The notes under the pieces are model-generated. The model was not told where the DNA came from and did not search any database. It saw only the letters and a program-made list of their open reading frames with translations. From the NCBI RefSeq assembly GCF_000826685.1, contig NZ_JROO01000024.1, positions 1 through 44,450 of the forward strand: DNA of 44,450 nucleotides. The letters are read 5' to 3'. Shown here piece by piece: positions 24,257 through 32,555 of the stretch. The translations under genes and the position numbers were made by a program. Within the stretch, counting starts at the first letter, position 1; the number at the start of each line of letters is the position of its first letter. This stretch comes from Streptomonospora alba. GTDB lineage: Bacteria > Actinomycetota > Actinomycetes > Streptosporangiales > Streptosporangiaceae.

Positions 24257-24726
24257 TGGAAGACGTACTCTCTCCGTTCACGCTCAGCGCCTACCGGTCC
24301 TTTCCCGGTACGGCGGAGCAGTGCCGTGAGGTCCGCCTTTGGGCGCGGGCGCTGGTGCGCGACTTTCACGACGTGGCCGACGCCGTGGAAGTGGTCGCCA
24401 GCGAGTTCTTCAGCAACGCCCTGCGCCACACCGCCTCAGGCCGCCCCGACGGTGAGGTGGACGTGGGCTTGGTGGGTCTGGCGGCCGGTGTCCTCCACCT
24501 GGAGGTGATCGACCAGGGGCAGGCCATCACCCGAGCCGAGAGCCGCCCCCTCGACCCGATGCGCCCCGGCGGCTGCGGCCTGGCCCTCGCCGGTGCCCTT
24601 TCCCACGGCTGGGGCCGCGTGCCCGCCGAAGCCGACCCGTGCTGCGGTGTCCACACCCCCACCCCCGACGACTACACCGGCCCGATGGTCACCTGGGCCC
24701 ACTTCCACACCAAGATCAGACGCTGA
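24256..24726 (+). CDS. RsbW/SpoIIAB-like ATP-binding protein (HATPase_c)
   Basis: 156 residues from ATG 24256, with GGAGG 7 bases upstream. The GHKL fold is visible: VVASEFFSNALRHTASGRPDGEVDVGLVG (N box, Asn in SNALRH), LHLEVIDQGQ (the D-x-G box), and RPGGCGLALAGALSHGWGRV (the G-x-GL box). Anti-sigma-factor kinases of this type phosphorylate an anti-anti-sigma protein, and Streptomyces genomes carry dozens beside XRE/DUF397 pairs. No sigma factor or antagonist is encoded next to it here. Confidence 0.88.
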   Translation: MEDVLSPFTLSAYRSFPGTAEQCREVRLWARALVRDFHDVADAVEVVASEFFSNALRHTASGRPDGEVDVGLVGLAAGVLHLEVIDQGQAITRAESRPLDPMRPGGCGLALAGALSHGWGRVPAEADPCCGVHTPTPDDYTGPMVTWAHFHTKIRR

Positions 24727-24774
24727 CCCTCACCCCCCTGTCCGGTAGGGCGGCCGTCGATCCGCGCCCCGGCG

Positions 24775-26061
24775 TCACCCCACGGCCGCCCGCCCCGCTG
24801 TCGTGACATCGAGCTGGCCGGTGACAGCGGCAGTGATGAGCGCCTGGCGTCGCTCAGCGAGGAGGGAGAGCTGGCGGTCGATTGCGTCTTTGGCTTCTCT
24901 GATGCTTTCCAACGACTTATAGACGGCGGAGACCAGTTCCCGCTGTCGGGAGACCTCAGGTAGCGGAATGGGGAACGCAAGAACCTTGCTGCTGTTGGTC
25001 GAAGCGAGATTTGTGCTGCGCACACCGGTGCTCTCGAAATAGCAGCGTCCATGCAACGACCGTGTGAGAAGGGCTAGGTAATCGGGATCGAGATGGTCTT
25101 TAGACGGGCGCAGAGCGAATATGTGATTTTGGTGTAGCGCGCCGGGGATCTCGCCGCGCCAGACCGTCCCTCGTCCCAATTTGTCGATGTCTCCTCCTTC
25201 GGTCATGAGAACATCGCCTGCCCGCAGTGTGGAACGCGCAGCGACTGGAACCGGGACCGTGATCTGCGACACGGAAGAAAGGTCCACATGATCCGCTTGT
25301 ACGTTGGCGACACGCAAATAGGGAAGGGTGACGCTTCTTTCGCCAGTATCCCTGGACTCGTCGAGGGTAACACCGCCCTGGATTCGACATACGTACCCGA
25401 GTCGGACCAATGGAGTGGAATCCTCCAGTCGTGGGAGCCATTTCCAGGGATATGTTCCGAGTGGCGAGGTGAGGATTCCCGGAAATAAGGACTCCGATAC
25501 TTCTGCATAGGCGCGTTCGGCGAGTTTGTTGGACTGGCGTTCACGGGTTTGGATTAGCCGATCAATCCGCCCCGTCTCGGTATCGAGAAAGTCGGCGATG
25601 CGTCGTTGGTCGTCCATGCTGGGATTGGGTAGGGTGAGGTTGCCAACTTGTTCGGCGTTGAGGTTTGATTGTGTGTTGCTTCGCGCGAATTGATGGATAT
25701 TGGGGCGGATGCTTATCAATGCATAATTGAGGAAGCGTCCGTCAACTGTTCTGTTTGGGGTAATACCGAGGATTGCCTGGTTCCAAGTTCCGCTCGGTTC
25801 AAGCCAAGCGGTGTGCCCTAAACTGGCGTACATGCTGAAAAGTAGTGTTTTGGGAGGGGAAGGTCTGAGTCGCGCGGCGACTAACCCCTTCTTAGTGATC
25901 CGGCTATTTGTGCCAGTGACCTTATCGTGGGTTGACATATCAGATATGGAAACCCAGGGGTATCCGTAATCGTCATCAGACCAGTATTCTTCTACGTCTG
26001 ATTTCGGTGTTCCCCCGGCTGTTAGTTTGGCTATGTATTTAAGGCGAACGGTTGGCCACAT
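24775..26061 (-). CDS. hsdS: Type I restriction-modification, S (specificity) subunit
   Basis: 428 residues from ATG 26061, whose A overlaps the TGA of hsdM (TGATG). There are two target-recognition domains. The first has TAGGTPKSDVEEYWSDDDYGYPWVSISDM, FSMYASLGHTAWLEPSGTWNQAILGI and QSNLNAEQVGNLTLPNPSMDDQRRIADFLDTETGRIDRLIQT. The second has RLGYVCRIQGGVTL, GDVLMTEGGDIDKLGRGTVW, and a C-terminal coil ESIREAKDAIDRQLSLLAERRQALITAAVTGQLDV. It sets the bipartite DNA target. Bases 25450-26050 are visibly poorer in G+C than the flanks, as expected for a frequently exchanged specificity gene. Confidence 0.95.
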   Translation of the reverse strand: MWPTVRLKYIAKLTAGGTPKSDVEEYWSDDDYGYPWVSISDMSTHDKVTGTNSRITKKGLVAARLRPSPPKTLLFSMYASLGHTAWLEPSGTWNQAILGITPNRTVDGRFLNYALISIRPNIHQFARSNTQSNLNAEQVGNLTLPNPSMDDQRRIADFLDTETGRIDRLIQTRERQSNKLAERAYAEVSESLFPGILTSPLGTYPWKWLPRLEDSTPLVRLGYVCRIQGGVTLDESRDTGERSVTLPYLRVANVQADHVDLSSVSQITVPVPVAARSTLRAGDVLMTEGGDIDKLGRGTVWRGEIPGALHQNHIFALRPSKDHLDPDYLALLTRSLHGRCYFESTGVRSTNLASTNSSKVLAFPIPLPEVSRQRELVSAVYKSLESIREAKDAIDRQLSLLAERRQALITAAVTGQLDVTTAGRAAVG

Positions 26062-28052
26062 CACTCCGTCACCTCCCCCAACAAACACTGGATCTCTCCC
26101 TCAAGCTCCTTAAGCTCGGCATCGATCTCTTCCAGTGGTCTTGGAGGGGTGTATTGGTAGAAATGCCTGGTGAAGGGAATCTCGTAGCCCACCTTGGTCT
26201 TACTCTCGTCGATCCAGGCGTCAGGGACGTGCGGGAGGACCTCGCGCTCCAGGTAGGCGTGGATGTCCTCGTCCAGCGGAACGTTTTCGTAGTCGCGCAG
26301 GTCCGTGTCGGGAAGGACATCGCCCTTCTTGTCCTTCTGCAGCTCGCCTTCGGGGTCGCTGACGCCGACCGCGTTCCACACCTGCTTGGTGACGGCGGCC
26401 GGGATGCCGGTCAGCCCCGCGTCGGCGTAGGCGGCCTTCAGCGTGGCGTCGAAGTCGGCCCTGCTGTAAACCGGATCCCGGCCGGCCAGAGGGCGCAGCG
26501 CGGCGAGGACCTTGTCCCGCAGATCGGTGTCCTTGGCGAGGGTCTTGTTGGCCTCCAGCTCGGCCAGCGCCTCCTCGGTCACCTCGAAACGCAGCCGCAG
26601 CGGGCGCTCGACCGTGATTCGCCGGTACCCGAAATCCCTCGGCCGGAACACCTTCACCCGCGAGTCCGACTCCGCCTCGGAGAGGGCGTTCACGTACACC
26701 TTCGTCAGCTCTGCGATCCGGTCGTCCGGGATGAACTTGCGCTTGTCGCCGAGACTCTTGCGCATCTTCTCCCACTCCTCGCGGGCGTCCAGCAGGATCA
26801 CCCTGCCCCTGTGGGCCGGATCCTTCTTGTTCGACAGGATCCAGAAGTACGTAGAGATCCCCGTGTTGTAGAAGAGCTGGTCCGGCAGGGCCACGATCCC
26901 TTCCAGCCAGTCGTTCTCCAGGATCCACCGGCGGATATTGGACTCGCCCGACTCCGCACCGCCCGTGAACAGCGGGGAACCGTTGAACACGATCGCCACG
27001 CGCGCTCCCCCCTCGTCGGGTGTTCGCATGTGGTGGATCATGTGCTGCAAAAAGAGCAGCGAACCGTCGTTGATCCGGGGCAGCCCCGCCCCGAACCGGC
27101 CCCGGTACCCCTTGTTCTCGTGCTCGGCCTCGACCTCGGCGCGGGCCTGCTTCCACTCCACCCCGAACGGCGGATTGGCCAGCAGGTAACTGAACGACCG
27201 TGCGGCGTGCCGGTCGTCGGTGAAGGAGTTGCCGAGCTTGATGTTGTCGGCCTGCTCACCTTTGATCAGCGTGTCCGAGCGGCTGATCGCGTAGGACTCC
27301 GGATTCATCTCCTGGCCGAACAGCTTCACGGTCGCGTTCGGGTTGTGCTCGGTGATGAAGTCCTCGGCCGCGGTGAGCATGCCCCCGGTTCCGCACGCCG
27401 GGTCCAGCACGGTGAAAACCCTGTTCGGGGTGAGTAGATCGGCCTCGTCCGGCGACAGCAGCAGCTTCACCATCAGGTTGATGACCTCTCGCGGGGTGAA
27501 GTGCTCACCGGCGGTCTCGTTGGAGATCTCGGAGAACCTGCGGATCAGCTCCTCGAACAGGTAGCCCATTTGATGGTTGGACACCCGCTCCGGGCTCAGA
27601 TCCACCTCGGCGAACTTGCCCGCCACCTGGTACAGCAGTCCCGACTTCTCCAACCGGGCGATCTGGTTGGTGAAATCGTAGTGCTCGAAGATGTCCGCGG
27701 CCGTCGTGGAGAAACCGCCGATGTAGGTACGCAGGTTCCGCGCGATGACGTGCTCGTCGGTCTCGGACCCCACGATCCTCGTCAGGCTCAGATTCGACTC
27801 GTTGAAGAAGCTCAACCCCAGCGGCCGGACGAACGACAGGAGCTGGCGCTCCCGGTTCTCGATCCCCTTCTCCTTGAGCTCGTCGCGCTTTTCGATGATG
27901 GCGGCCTTGTGCGGCTCCAGCACGCACTCCAGCCGCCGCAGCACGGTGAACGGCAGCACCACCCGGCCGTACTCCGACTGCTTGTAGCTGCCGCGCAGCA
28001 GGTCGGCCACCGACCAGAGGAAGCCGGCGAGCCGCTGGTGCTCAGAACTCAT
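26061..28052 (-). CDS. hsdM: Type I restriction-modification, M (N6-adenine methylase) subunit
   Basis: 663 residues with the HsdM_N helical domain (SVADLLRGSYKQSEYGRVVLPFTVLRRLE), SAM motif I LDPACGTGGMLTAAEDFI (216-233) and catalytic motif IV NPPF (293-296). The C-terminal coil ARPLEEIDAELKELEGEI-type stretch contacts HsdS. AAGGAAAA precedes the ATG. With HsdS it protects host DNA by methylating adenine; with the distant HsdR it forms the restriction complex. It lies 93 bp after the HTH-methylase gene, probably in the same transcript. Confidence 0.96.
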   Translation of the reverse strand: MSSEHQRLAGFLWSVADLLRGSYKQSEYGRVVLPFTVLRRLECVLEPHKAAIIEKRDELKEKGIENRERQLLSFVRPLGLSFFNESNLSLTRIVGSETDEHVIARNLRTYIGGFSTTAADIFEHYDFTNQIARLEKSGLLYQVAGKFAEVDLSPERVSNHQMGYLFEELIRRFSEISNETAGEHFTPREVINLMVKLLLSPDEADLLTPNRVFTVLDPACGTGGMLTAAEDFITEHNPNATVKLFGQEMNPESYAISRSDTLIKGEQADNIKLGNSFTDDRHAARSFSYLLANPPFGVEWKQARAEVEAEHENKGYRGRFGAGLPRINDGSLLFLQHMIHHMRTPDEGGARVAIVFNGSPLFTGGAESGESNIRRWILENDWLEGIVALPDQLFYNTGISTYFWILSNKKDPAHRGRVILLDAREEWEKMRKSLGDKRKFIPDDRIAELTKVYVNALSEAESDSRVKVFRPRDFGYRRITVERPLRLRFEVTEEALAELEANKTLAKDTDLRDKVLAALRPLAGRDPVYSRADFDATLKAAYADAGLTGIPAAVTKQVWNAVGVSDPEGELQKDKKGDVLPDTDLRDYENVPLDEDIHAYLEREVLPHVPDAWIDESKTKVGYEIPFTRHFYQYTPPRPLEEIDAELKELEGEIQCLLGEVTE

Positions 28053-28145
28053 TGCGGGTTTTCCTTACCGAGAACGAAGGGGGGTCAGGGAAAGTCTGGG
28101 ACGCGGTTACGACAAGCGCGACCGGTTCCGCCGATCCGGCGCCGC

Positions 28146-30206
28146 TCATCCGCCGGGAGTGCCGTCCGGCCCGTCGGCGATCGGGCGGAGCGCGCCGTGG
28201 ATCAGGCCGTCGACCATCGTGCGCCGCGCCTCGTCACCCGCCCGGTACAGCCCGTCAAGGGCGGTGCGGAACTCATCCAGCCGGCGGAAGGCCGCCCCGA
28301 TCCGCTGCTGGTCCAGCAGCGGCAGGCGCGGTAGCTCCACCCGCCGGACGTCGACGAGGGAGGAACGGTGCAGTGAGGAGGAGCGCTGGGCCACCTCGGA
28401 GCCGCTGAACACGGCGGCCAGGAACCACGGATCGACCGCGTCGGGGTCCGGGCGCACGACCACTACGTTGCCCGCGACGGGTGTTCCCGCTTCGGTGTCT
28501 GCGACCACCCGAGCCGCCGGGCGGGCGAGGGGCGCGCGCGGCACCAGCACATCACCCGGTCGGGCCCGCACCGTGTCCGCACCCTCCGGTATCCGCTGCG
28601 ACGGCGGGCCCCCGGACAGCACGTCCTTGACCGTGAACGCCAGAAGGGCCTCCGGCCCGGCGGCGTCGTCCTCCCCGCGGCGGTGCGACGGTGTCCAGAG
28701 CAGCTCCACCTGCCCGCGGCGCACCAGATCATGCACGGTCACCGCGGCCCGCGACCCGGGCGACGCCTCGGCGACCTCCGGCAGCAGCCCCGGGAGCCGC
28801 CCGGCGAGCCCGGCCAGGGCCTTACGGGCCTCACCGAGCCCGGACACATCGGGGGCGGCCGGGCTGAGGTGCCGGGCCGGGGTGACATCCACGTCCTCGC
28901 CGAGAAGGTCGACCACCGGCACCGCCCGTCGGTAACCGGCCTCCTCGCCGCCGGTCTCCCGGCCGGCCGCGAACGGCTCGTAGGCGTCCAGCACCGCCTC
29001 GCGCACCTTCGGCCAGGCGGGTTCGGCGACCGCCGCGGCGGCATCCACCATCAGCACATCGGAGGGCGCGGGCTCGTTCTCGGCGGGGCGCCGCAACACC
29101 CACAGTGTGAGGGGAACGCCCATCGGGGGTGCGAGCCCGGCGGGCAGGGCGACCACCGCGCGCAACGCCCCCCGGCGCAGCAGCTCCGAGCGGATCCGGC
29201 GCCCGGAACGCCGCGACGCCACCCCTGGCGGGAGGACCACGACGACCGCGCCGCCGGGCCGGACACGGGCGAGTGCGTGCTGCACCCAGGCGAGTTCCGA
29301 GTCCCCTTTCGCCGGCAGCCCGTACTCCCAGCGGGCGTCGAAGCCCAACTCTTCGACACCCCAGTCCCGCTGGTTGAACGGCGGGTACACCAGGACCGCG
29401 TCCGCAGACAGATCGGGGAAGGCGTCTGCGCGCAGCGAATCGCCCGCGCGGATATCTGGTTCGGCACCGGCCAGCGCCAGCCGCACCCTGCCCAGCCGTG
29501 CCAAGCCCGCGGCCAACTCCTGACCGACGGGACGCACCCCCCGGCCGCGCAGGAACGCCGTGCGCAGCAGGGTGGCCGCCCCGCACGCCGGGTCGAACAC
29601 GGTGCCCCCGGGGCGGCCGGCGAGATCCACCATCAGTTCGGCGAGCTCATCGGGGGTGGCGGTGAACTGGCGGGTGACCGAGGTGAGGAAGCGCTCGTAG
29701 AGCCGCTCGAAGGCCTCCTGCGGGCCGCCCTCCTCACGGGCCAGCTCGGCGAGGGCCTCCAGTGCCTCCCGGAACGTGTGAACAGGGGGGAGCTCCGGTG
29801 CGCCGGTGTCGGGGACGGCTGTGAACACCGCCCGGATACGGTCGTCCAGCTCGGCGTCCGCCACTGCCGCCGTGTCGCGCTCCGAGGCCGCCACCAGCAG
29901 TGCCGCACCCGCGAACGCCACCGCGTCGGCGGTGTCCAGCCGGCCCCGCGCGGCGTCCATGAGCTGCCACACCGACTCCACGCTCGGCGCGCGGGCGAGC
30001 TTGCCCTGCTGCTCCAGCCAGCCGCGCACCTCGCGCAGGTCGAACGACGGGCTGGTGTCCGTGCCGCCCACCGGTTCCGGGAAATCGCCGTACCTGCGCC
30101 GCCAGTTGCTCACCGCGGCGCGCCCCACCCCCGCCAGGCGGGCGATCTCGGCCGCGCTGACGGTCGCGGCGTCGCCGTCGCCGGTGTCCGGCATCGATCC
30201 TGCCAT
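28146..30206 (-). CDS. HTH + N6-methylase-like protein with altered catalytic motifs
   Basis: 686 residues from ATG 30206. An HTH sits at residues 16-37 (VSAAEIARLAGVGRAAVSNWRRR). A methylase-like core follows: FERLYERFLTSVTRQFTATPDELAELMV, then VFDPACGAATLLRTA (motif I, 203-217) and VLVYPPFNQRDWG (271-283). Active N6-adenine methylases need the Asn of NPPF/NPPY; here it is Tyr (codon TAC, not AAC), and the second Gly of motif I is Ala. The C-terminus resembles an S-type half (VDPWFLAAVFSGSEVAQRSSS, LPLLDQQRIGAAFRRLDEF). It may therefore bind DNA without methylating it, perhaps as regulator or decoy subunit. It is upstream of hsdM and divergent from the DUF6119 gene. Confidence 0.82.
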   Translation of the reverse strand: MAGSMPDTGDGDAATVSAAEIARLAGVGRAAVSNWRRRYGDFPEPVGGTDTSPSFDLREVRGWLEQQGKLARAPSVESVWQLMDAARGRLDTADAVAFAGAALLVAASERDTAAVADAELDDRIRAVFTAVPDTGAPELPPVHTFREALEALAELAREEGGPQEAFERLYERFLTSVTRQFTATPDELAELMVDLAGRPGGTVFDPACGAATLLRTAFLRGRGVRPVGQELAAGLARLGRVRLALAGAEPDIRAGDSLRADAFPDLSADAVLVYPPFNQRDWGVEELGFDARWEYGLPAKGDSELAWVQHALARVRPGGAVVVVLPPGVASRRSGRRIRSELLRRGALRAVVALPAGLAPPMGVPLTLWVLRRPAENEPAPSDVLMVDAAAAVAEPAWPKVREAVLDAYEPFAAGRETGGEEAGYRRAVPVVDLLGEDVDVTPARHLSPAAPDVSGLGEARKALAGLAGRLPGLLPEVAEASPGSRAAVTVHDLVRRGQVELLWTPSHRRGEDDAAGPEALLAFTVKDVLSGGPPSQRIPEGADTVRARPGDVLVPRAPLARPAARVVADTEAGTPVAGNVVVVRPDPDAVDPWFLAAVFSGSEVAQRSSSLHRSSLVDVRRVELPRLPLLDQQRIGAAFRRLDEFRTALDGLYRAGDEARRTMVDGLIHGALRPIADGPDGTPGG

Positions 30207-30267
30207 GGTGTTGACCCTATCGCAGCCGTATGTGCAGGGGAACACCCGTACACAGAAGTATGTTTGT

Positions 30268-30285
30268 TGACTACGTTCACAGTCA
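30268..30285. promoter_or_regulatory. Dyad in the HTH-methylase / DUF6119 divergent promoter
   Basis: TGACT (30268-30272) and AGTCA (30281-30285) flank 8 bp in the 164-bp intergenic region. That region is also noticeably richer in A+T (30255-30300) than its surroundings. It is a plausible site for the HTH domain of the adjacent methylase-like protein. Confidence 0.4.
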
Positions 30286-30370
30286 TAGTTTACATTGACG
30301 GAGTCGCCGCAGAGATTGTGTTCGGCGATGTGTTCACGACAGTGTCCCGCTACTTCCCCGGGAGATCGCA

Positions 30371-32068
30371 ATGACCCGAACGGCACTTCCCAGCCCCCAG
30401 CCGCCCCAAGCCGCCCGCGTCCGCGAGGTCACGCTGTACCGGCTGACCGGTGTCGGCGCGGACGAGCAGAGCATGCGCGCCGTCTTCGACGAAGCCGGAA
30501 CCGCCCGCCGAGAGCTCGACCTCAGCACAACCCGCATCGACGGCATGCCCGCGGTGGTGCTGTTCGGGATGCGCGGCGGAGAACGCCCGCCCGACTGGCA
30601 GGCCGACGCCACCCGGACCACCGATGTCGACCTGGACCTGCGCGCGACCTCCCCGGTCGCCGCCGTCCTCGTCGCGGTGGACGACCGCGTCTACGCGTTC
30701 AGCTACGGGCACGGACACCACCTCATCCCGAGAGACCTCAGGGATCCGGACTTCGGACGGACGTTCGCCGCCTGCGCCCTCGACCCGGCGACGGTGGCCA
30801 CGGTCAACACCCGCGACATGGACACCGTGAACCGCTACGGCAGTATCCACATCCCCAAGGGGCGGGAGGTGCGCACCTTCGGGCTCCAGCACGAAAGGGA
30901 GCTGGTGAACCGCCTCAAAGCCAGGTGCGGGCTGAACGAGCTCACCGCCGCGCGGGGCGGTGAGAAGGCGCGCTTCGCCGAATGCGGGGACGCCATCCGC
31001 ACCCACTTCGGAGTCGAGCAGGCCGACCTCGTCAACGACATCCGATTCATCGCCGCGACCGTGGAAGAACACTCCGTGCGCAAGGAGCTGCGGTTCCTTC
31101 AGGACCGCAAGGAGGTCCGCTCCCCTCAGCAGGCCGAGACGCTCTGGTCGCTGGTCGAGGAGGGGCTGCGCGACCCGGAGTCCATCGGGCTGGCGATCTC
31201 CCCGCCGCTGGACGTCTTCGACCAGCTTGAGGAGGCGCGGTCCTTCCAGGTCCGCATCGGGCCCGCAACGTGCCCGCTGCGTACCGAACTCCGGGTGGAG
31301 GACCTGGTGGCGCGGCTCCGCCACCTGAGGAAGGGGACCCTCGCCCAGGCCCTCAAGAACGGGTGGATCAAGCTGTTCGAGGACGTCGGCGGCCGGCGGG
31401 AGATCGCCACGCACCGCAACCTGTGCTACTGGATCGAGGCCACGGTGTCGCCGGGAAGCGAGATGTACGTGCTGCGGGACGGGCGCTGGTACGAGTACGG
31501 CCCCCGCTACCTGGAGGAGGTGCGCAGCGAGGTCGCGGACCTCCTCGCGCGCGGCTCCTGCCTGGACCTCCCCGACTGGCCGGCCCGGCTGGCATACCAG
31601 GGCGACAAGGAGTCCCCCGAAGCCGCCTACAACCGGCACGCCGGCAAGACGCAGGGCTACCTCTGCCTGGACAAGAACCTCGCCCGCACCGGGGTCCACT
31701 CCGGCAAGGGAGTGGAGCTGTGCGACATTCTCGGCCCGGGCAACGAGCTGGTCCACGTCAAGCAGGGGGCGTCGGCATCGGGCCTGAGCCACCTGTTCAA
31801 CCAGGCCAAGTCGGCCGTGGAGAGCCTGCACTACGAGAAGCAGGCCCGCGAGTGGTTCGCCAACGCCGTGGCCCGCATGGAGCCCGAGCGCGATCTCACC
31901 GGTTTCCGGCCGAGGACCGTCGTCTTCGCCATCCGGCTGGCCAAGCACTCCCAGATCACCGTGAACAACCTCTACCCGCTGGCCCAGGTCGAGCTGTACC
32001 GCACCGCCGTGGCGCTGCGCCGGTGCGGGATCGAGGTGGAGGTCGCCGCCATCGGGCACGGCGGCTGA
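30371..32068 (+). CDS. DUF6119 / TIGR04141-type protein
   Basis: 565 residues from ATG 30371. It resembles the sporadically distributed TIGR04141 (DUF6119) proteins of defence loci. It opens with VREVTLYRLTGVG and shows VDDRVYAFSYGHGHHLIPRDLRDPDFGRTFAACALDPATVATVNTRDMDTVNRYGS and HRNLCYWIEATVSPG. The most conserved block is YLCLDKNLARTGVHSGKGVELCDILGPGNELVHVKQGASASGLSHLFNQAKSAVESL. Family members often sit beside restriction-modification genes; the mechanism is undetermined. It diverges from the HTH-methylase and ends before a strong hairpin at 32127-32153, marking the island's right edge. Confidence 0.82.
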   Translation: MTRTALPSPQPPQAARVREVTLYRLTGVGADEQSMRAVFDEAGTARRELDLSTTRIDGMPAVVLFGMRGGERPPDWQADATRTTDVDLDLRATSPVAAVLVAVDDRVYAFSYGHGHHLIPRDLRDPDFGRTFAACALDPATVATVNTRDMDTVNRYGSIHIPKGREVRTFGLQHERELVNRLKARCGLNELTAARGGEKARFAECGDAIRTHFGVEQADLVNDIRFIAATVEEHSVRKELRFLQDRKEVRSPQQAETLWSLVEEGLRDPESIGLAISPPLDVFDQLEEARSFQVRIGPATCPLRTELRVEDLVARLRHLRKGTLAQALKNGWIKLFEDVGGRREIATHRNLCYWIEATVSPGSEMYVLRDGRWYEYGPRYLEEVRSEVADLLARGSCLDLPDWPARLAYQGDKESPEAAYNRHAGKTQGYLCLDKNLARTGVHSGKGVELCDILGPGNELVHVKQGASASGLSHLFNQAKSAVESLHYEKQAREWFANAVARMEPERDLTGFRPRTVVFAIRLAKHSQITVNNLYPLAQVELYRTAVALRRCGIEVEVAAIGHGG

Positions 32069-32126
32069 GCGGCACCGCATCCACCGAGCGGTCCGCTCGT
32101 GCGCACGGTCCGCGGCATCCGCGGGG

Positions 32127-32153
32127 GATCCCGGGGCACCAGGCCCCGGGATC
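32127..32153 (+). terminator. Strong hairpin after the DUF6119 gene
   Basis: GATCCCGGGGC (32127-32137) pairs perfectly with GCCCCGGGATC (32143-32153) around a 5-base loop, 59 bp after the stop. There is no U tract, as is common for GC-rich actinobacterial terminators. Confidence 0.65.
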
Positions 32154-32197
32154 GATCCGCCCGGCGCAAGCGCGGTGTGTGTCCACCGACCAGGCGG

Positions 32198-32213
32198 CTT
32201 GACCTACGTCAAG
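32198..32213. promoter_or_regulatory. Crp/Fnr-type box in front of copZ
   Basis: CTTGAC-CTAC-GTCAAG is a perfect 6+6 dyad with the TTGAC-N4-GTCAA form of Fnr-like sites, 78 bp before the copZ ATG. A beheaded Crp/Fnr gene lies downstream at 33194-33500, so this may be its former target. Confidence 0.5.
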
Positions 32214-32290
32214 GCGAGGTGGGGCGGTCATTCCTACGGCTGTTCCTGAAAGCCCTGAACAGGGAGAAAAACACACCGGGAGGAACGGCC

Positions 32291-32530
32291 ATGAGCGCCA
32301 CAACCCCCAGCACGACCACCACGATTCTGCGGGCAGAGGGCTTCTCCTGCCCCTCCTGCGTGGCAAAGATCGAGAAGCGGGTCGGCCGCCTCAAGGGCGT
32401 GGAGTCGGTCAAGGTGCACTTCGCCTCCGCCCGGATCGCAGTCCAGCACGAGCCGACCGTGTCGAGTGCCGAGGACCTGGTCGAGGCAGTCGGCAAGGCC
32501 GGATACACCGCCCGGCCTGCCGCGTTCTGA
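32291..32530 (+). CDS. copZ: Copper chaperone / heavy-metal-associated domain protein
   Basis: 79 residues from ATG 32291 with GGGAGGAACGG upstream. It is a single HMA ferredoxin-like domain: [44 protein letters not shown]...[14 protein letters not shown]. The metal-binding pair is in SCPSCV (a CxxC site). It would deliver Cu(I) to an exporter. Its natural partner directly downstream is only the tail of a P-type ATPase, so the chaperone may be orphaned. The symbol copZ is by family resemblance. Confidence 0.82.
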   Translation: MSATTPSTTTTILRAEGFSCPSCVAKIEKRVGRLKGVESVKVHFASARIAVQHEPTVSSAEDLVEAVGKAGYTARPAAF

Positions 32531-32555
32531 GCCGACCGCCCCGACGACGGCCGCG

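Noticed and set aside
26052-27437. Long plus-strand frame opposite hsdM
   Set aside because: It is the antisense of the well-supported hsdM, with no domain motif or ribosome-binding site.
28683-30374. 563-codon plus-strand frame opposite the HTH-methylase
   Set aside because: Low-complexity Arg/Gly/His-rich shadow of a clear gene on the other strand.
30350-32080. 576-codon minus-strand frame opposite DUF6119
   Set aside because: Antisense shadow; codon third-position bias and conserved motifs favour the plus-strand gene.
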